From Blautia obeum ATCC 29174 (lineage in GTDB: Bacteria; Bacillota; Clostridia; Lachnospirales; Lachnospiraceae), in NCBI RefSeq assembly GCF_025147765.1, contig NZ_CP102265.1, forward strand, positions 594,501 to 658,500: a stretch of 64,000 nt of DNA, given 5' to 3'. The stretch's first letter is position 1. Each line of letters opens with the position of its first letter. Positions 60,529 to 64,000 of the stretch are shown in pieces. The notes under the pieces were generated by a model. It saw only the letters and a program-made list of their open reading frames with translations. It did no database searches and was not told where the DNA came from. The position numbers and the translations under genes were made by a program.

Positions 60529-62661
60529 TTAGTAATCTCTTCCGGTAAACACGGCCACGCTCCTCGGCCGCATCACGAAACTTCTGTCAATCCGGACTTC
60601 CTGTCCTTCCGGATAGCAGTAATGCCCGTTTCCATCTCCATACGTATTGACGCTCAAGTGCCATGCGCCTCTTCCGTGAAGATTTGGAAGCGTGATCGTG
60701 ACGTCTTCCCAGAAAGTATTGACTGCGACATAGATCAGGTCATCTTTTCCTTTTTCTTTATCGTATCCCGCAAAGCTCACACAGAAGGTACGTGCATCTC
60801 GTGGAATATCTGTTTCTTCTGCATTCAGATTATGTGTGTGGATAGGATCCATGCCGCAGACGGATGTGGGCAGCTGTTTGTGGATGACCGGATGCTTTTT
60901 GCGGAATGCGATCATAAATTTAAAGAATTCAAACAGATCTTTGTTCTTTTCGAGCATACGCCAGTCCAGCCAGGAAGTAATGTTGTCCTGGCAGTAGCTG
61001 TTGTTGTTTCCGAATTTGGTATTCCCAAATTCATCACCGGCAAGAAACATTGGTGTACCGCGGCTGCACATAAGGACAGCACAGGCATTCCGGATCATAC
61101 GGCGGCGAAGTGAGAGGACTTCCGGATCATCGGTCTCACCTTCGGCACCACAGTTCCAGCTGCGGTTGTCATTGGCCCCGTCTGTGTTATTCCAGCCGTT
61201 TGCTTCGTTATGTTTGTCATTGTACGCATATAGATCGTACAGTGTAAAGCCGTCATGACAGGTCAGAAAATTCACGCAGGAATTGTAACCGGCATAGTTG
61301 CTGTGGGTATTGTCGTAATAGCCACCATAGAGATCACCGGAGCCGGAGATACTCCAGGCTGCATCCCATGCATTCCAGGAATCCCCTTTCAGATAACTGC
61401 GGAGAGAGTCACGGTATCTGCCGTTCCATTCTGCCCAGCGGCCGCTTGCAGGGAAGCTTCCTACCTGATAAAGACCGCCGGCATCCCATGCTTCAGCAAT
61501 CAGTTTTACGTTGCTTAAGATTGAATCATCGGCAAGAGTACGGAGCAGAGGCGGATTATTCATAGGAGAGCCATCTTCATTTCGGCCAAGGATACTTGCC
61601 AGATCGAAGCGGAATCCGTCTACGCGGTAATTGATCGTCCAGTAGCGCAGACATTCGAGAATCAGCTGCTGAACGACAGGGTGATTACAGTTCAGGGTGT
61701 TTCCGCAGCCGCTGAAGTTGTAGTAATTGCCATCAGGAGTCAGCATATAGTAAATATTGTTGTCAAAGCCTTTGAAACTGAATGTGTTTCCTTTTTCGTT
61801 TCCTTCAGCGGTGTGATTGAAAACAACATCCAGGATTACTTCAATCCCATTGTCATGAAGTGCTTTGATCAGTGTCTTCAATTCCGTACCTTCCAGGTTA
61901 TGTTCATTTGCAGCGGCATAGCTGCTGTTCGGAGCAAAAAATCCGACAGTGTTGTATCCCCAGCATTCGAGAAGTTGTTTGCCATCTACGGTACGGGAAT
62001 TCATGGTCTCATCAAATTCGAAGATAGGCATCAGCTCCACTGCATTGATTCCCAGTTCTTTCAGATAAGGGATTTTTTCCATAAGTCCGGAAAAAGTTCC
62101 TCGATGCTGAACACCGGAAGAAGGATGATGAGTAAAATCACGTACATGCAGTTCGTAGATGATCAGGTCACAGAGCTCTTTTTTTGACTGTGGCATATCG
62201 CCCCAGTCGAAACGGTCTTTGACGACACGTGCATGATACGTATGGTCCCAGCGGATTCCCCAGGTACGCTGACCAGCAACTGCTTTGGCATATGGATCGA
62301 GCAGAATTTTATTTTTGTCAAAGAGCAGTCCTTTTTCCGGACAGTATGGTCCGTCTACACGGTAGGCATATTCAAATTCATCAATGTTCAGTCCATATAC
62401 GATCATGGAATAAACATCACCGATCTTGTAAGCTTCCGGAAAAGGAAGTACAGCAAAAGGTTCTTCCTGTGCACGGTGGAACAGAAGCAGTTCACAGGAG
62501 GTTCCTCCGCATGTGTGAATGGTAAAATTAACACCATTCTGCAAAGGAGTAGCCCCGTTCAGATCGTAAATTCCCGGACGGACCGGAAAACCGGCGATTT
62601 CTGCCATAGGGGAAGATTCATAAGGATGGTCAGATACAAATTTCTGATGATAGGATTTCAT
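60529..62661 (-). CDS. glgX: Glycogen debranching enzyme (GlgX / isoamylase type)
   Basis: 710 residues from ATG 62661 (GGAG six bases before it); ATG 62673 is the alternative. N-terminal CBM48 (PLQNGVNFTIHTCGGTSCEL), then GH13_11: VILDVVFNHTAEG, YRVDGFRFDLASILG (nucleophile aspartate), LIAEAWDAGGLYQVG (acid/base glutamate), NFLTCHDGFTLYDL and FGNTKFGNNNSYCQDN. Hydrolyses alpha-1,6 branches of glycogen or starch. Length normal. Confidence 0.95.
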   Translation of the reverse strand: MKSYHQKFVSDHPYESSPMAEIAGFPVRPGIYDLNGATPLQNGVNFTIHTCGGTSCELLLFHRAQEEPFAVLPFPEAYKIGDVYSMIVYGLNIDEFEYAYRVDGPYCPEKGLLFDKNKILLDPYAKAVAGQRTWGIRWDHTYHARVVKDRFDWGDMPQSKKELCDLIIYELHVRDFTHHPSSGVQHRGTFSGLMEKIPYLKELGINAVELMPIFEFDETMNSRTVDGKQLLECWGYNTVGFFAPNSSYAAANEHNLEGTELKTLIKALHDNGIEVILDVVFNHTAEGNEKGNTFSFKGFDNNIYYMLTPDGNYYNFSGCGNTLNCNHPVVQQLILECLRYWTINYRVDGFRFDLASILGRNEDGSPMNNPPLLRTLADDSILSNVKLIAEAWDAGGLYQVGSFPASGRWAEWNGRYRDSLRSYLKGDSWNAWDAAWSISGSGDLYGGYYDNTHSNYAGYNSCVNFLTCHDGFTLYDLYAYNDKHNEANGWNNTDGANDNRSWNCGAEGETDDPEVLSLRRRMIRNACAVLMCSRGTPMFLAGDEFGNTKFGNNNSYCQDNITSWLDWRMLEKNKDLFEFFKFMIAFRKKHPVIHKQLPTSVCGMDPIHTHNLNAEETDIPRDARTFCVSFAGYDKEKGKDDLIYVAVNTFWEDVTITLPNLHGRGAWHLSVNTYGDGNGHYCYPEGQEVRIDRSFVMRPRSVAVFTGRDY

Positions 62662-62680
62662 TTTTTTCTCCATTTCTGAA

Positions 62681-62709
62681 GCTCCCGGCCTGATGTACAG
62701 ACCGGGAGC
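62681..62709. other. Hairpin between permease and debranching genes
   Basis: GCTCCCGG and CCGGGAGC enclose 13 bases. A T-rich tract (TTGTTTTG) follows only on the plus strand, so for the two minus-strand genes it is an intercistronic hairpin rather than a clear terminator. Confidence 0.55.
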
Positions 62710-62742
62710 TTGTTTTGTATAGATTCTTGTGTCGGAAAATTT

Positions 62743-63993
62743 TTATAAATCGTTTGTCAGATGCAGCTTATCAAGAATATAGAAGATAAGGCTTAAAGCC
62801 ATGGCTACTACACAGGCAAGGACCATTCCGGTGAGTTTGACGTTGCCAAGATTCAGGGCGATTCCGGAAAGGCCTACGATAAAGACTACAGAAGTCAGGG
62901 CCAGGTTACGGGATTTGCTGTAATCCACCTGATTGTCTACGAGCATACGAAGACCGGAAGTTCCGATCATACCGTACAGCAGGAAGGAGATTCCACCGAT
63001 AACCGGTCCCGGAATCGTGTTGATCAGGGCAGCAAGTTTGCCGAGGAAAGAGCAGCAGATAGAAAGAACTGCAGCACCACCAATGACCTGAACGCTGTAA
63101 ACTTTTGTCATAGCCATAACACCGATGTTTTCACCATAAGTTGTAGTCGGCACAGAACCAAGACATCCGGATACGGTAGTTGAGAAGAAATCTGCAAAAA
63201 GGGAACGATGAAGTCCGGGATCTTTCAGCAGATCTTTGCCTACGATCTTACTTGTCACGATCTGATGGCCGATGTGCTCGGAAGTAACAAGAAGCAGTGC
63301 CGGAAGAATGGTCAGGATTGCCTCCAGATTAAATTTCGGTGCCTGAAAATTCGGAAGTGCAAAAAAAGCAGCTTCTTTTACAGCAGTAAAATCAAGAATT
63401 CCGCAGGCAGCTGCGGCTGCATATCCGGCAATGATCGCGATCAGGATTGGAATAACGGATAAAAATCCACGGAACAGGATCTGGCCAAATACAGCAACAC
63501 CGAGTGTGACCAGAAATACGATCACATTTTTCATATCGATCTGTTCGTCCAGAAGTCCGGCAGTGCTTGCTGCGCTTCCGGCAAGCTCCAGTCCGATCAG
63601 TGCAACTACCGGTCCCATGGCTGCGGTTGGAAGGACAATGTCAATCCAGTTAGTTCCACACTGACGGATGATCAGAGCAACGATCATACCGCAGATGCCG
63701 AGGACAACAAATCCGCCCAGAGCATACTGGAAACCAAATTTGGAGGCAACCAGGAGTCCAGGTGACAGGAATGCAAAACTGGAACCAAGATAGGCCGGTG
63801 CTTTACCTTTGGTGATCAGAATGAACAGAAGTGTTCCGATACCGTTCATCAGAAGAACGATGGCAGGGTTGATACCGAACATAAAAGGAACCAGAACAGA
63901 GGCACCGAACATGGCAAACATATGCTGGATGCTTAAAGGTATTAACAGATTAACAGGTACTTTGTCTTCTACTTGGATAATTTTTCTTTCCAC
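62743..63993 (-). CDS. Uracil/xanthine permease (NCS2 family), possibly cut at window edge
   Basis: 416 residues, GTG start at 63993; the frame stays open to base 64000 and the ribosome binding site would lie outside, so the start is provisional. NCS2 features: LLIPLSIQHMFAMFGASVLV, YLGSSFAFLSPG, PTAAMGPVVALIGLELAG, LLVTSEHIGHQIVTSKIVGK (substrate glutamate region) and GSVPTTTYGENIGVMAMTKV. The last is the UraA-type motif, so uracil is favoured over xanthine. About 12-14 helices. Confidence 0.92.
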   Translation of the reverse strand: MERKIIQVEDKVPVNLLIPLSIQHMFAMFGASVLVPFMFGINPAIVLLMNGIGTLLFILITKGKAPAYLGSSFAFLSPGLLVASKFGFQYALGGFVVLGICGMIVALIIRQCGTNWIDIVLPTAAMGPVVALIGLELAGSAASTAGLLDEQIDMKNVIVFLVTLGVAVFGQILFRGFLSVIPILIAIIAGYAAAAACGILDFTAVKEAAFFALPNFQAPKFNLEAILTILPALLLVTSEHIGHQIVTSKIVGKDLLKDPGLHRSLFADFFSTTVSGCLGSVPTTTYGENIGVMAMTKVYSVQVIGGAAVLSICCSFLGKLAALINTIPGPVIGGISFLLYGMIGTSGLRMLVDNQVDYSKSRNLALTSVVFIVGLSGIALNLGNVKLTGMVLACVVAMALSLIFYILDKLHLTNDL

Positions 63994-64000
63994 GTTACCC

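Noticed and set aside
62681..62709. Terminator between the permease and glgX
   Set aside because: The T-rich side is on the wrong strand for the two minus-strand genes.
1..64000. CRISPR array, tRNA or rRNA genes
   Set aside because: No regularly spaced direct repeats and no tRNA or rRNA signature was seen on reading through both strands; a program such as tRNAscan-SE or Infernal would be decisive.

Overview
The window looks like a chromosomal segment of a gut Lachnospiraceae (Blautia-like Clostridia). This rests on moderately low G+C, strong AGGAGG-type ribosome binding sites with frequent GTG/TTG starts, a tryptophan T-box, a ZTP riboswitch before formate-tetrahydrofolate ligase, a YesN/YesM two-component pair and YtfQ/R/T-type sugar ABC genes. 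Genus is an inference; there is no rRNA or marker gene to fix it. I see no rRNA, tRNA, prophage or CRISPR array.

Layout: 0-2 kb, a GHKL sensor kinase cut by the window edge and a decayed IS605-type tnpB with its right end. 2-9.5 kb, RsmJ methyltransferase, an aldehyde/alcohol dehydrogenase pair, a DUF362 ferredoxin-like protein and a four-domain flavodiiron protein. 9.5-15.5 kb, two Crp/Fnr regulators next to redox genes, an M20 amidohydrolase, a NUDIX hydrolase, and an orphan ParA followed by a histone-H1-like protein. 16-19 kb, a large XRE regulator, a solitary HicB and a HAD phosphatase. 18.8-25.8 kb, a complete trpEGDCFBA operon behind a UGG-specifier T-box. 26-30.7 kb, an AraC regulator, DUF4867 protein, FucI-like isomerase and xylulokinase. 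31-33 kb, ZTP riboswitch and fhs. 33-38.8 kb, repeats and gene remnants (ROK, EamA, cytidylate-kinase-like, GrdB-like) around pepP, proC and a 1-phosphofructokinase. 39-45 kb, an ECF sigma/DUF4179 pair, a secreted protein, a BlaI/BlaR1-type pair and two small proteins. 45-47.7 kb, MarR with two YczE-like membrane proteins and a DUF1700 protein. 47.9-59.9 kb, a YesN/YesM pair, a sugar ABC transporter and araA-araB-araD. 60.5-64 kb, glycogen debranching enzyme and a uracil/xanthine permease.

How the genes work together: the ara block forms a complete route from sensing and uptake of a sugar to xylulose-5-phosphate. The trp block is controlled by uncharged tRNA-Trp. fhs is controlled by ZMP/ZTP, the purine-pathway signal of low 10-formyl-THF. 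The redox genes lie beside Crp/Fnr regulators and CRP-like palindromes.

The most unusual part is at 41-44.5 kb. A secreted protein and the extracellular tail of a BlaR1-type protease share a homologous C-terminal domain, and both loci carry TTCTACA-NN-TGTAGAA boxes of BlaI type. The intergenic regions also hold at least two families of structured repeats whose copies differ by compensatory changes in their stems.
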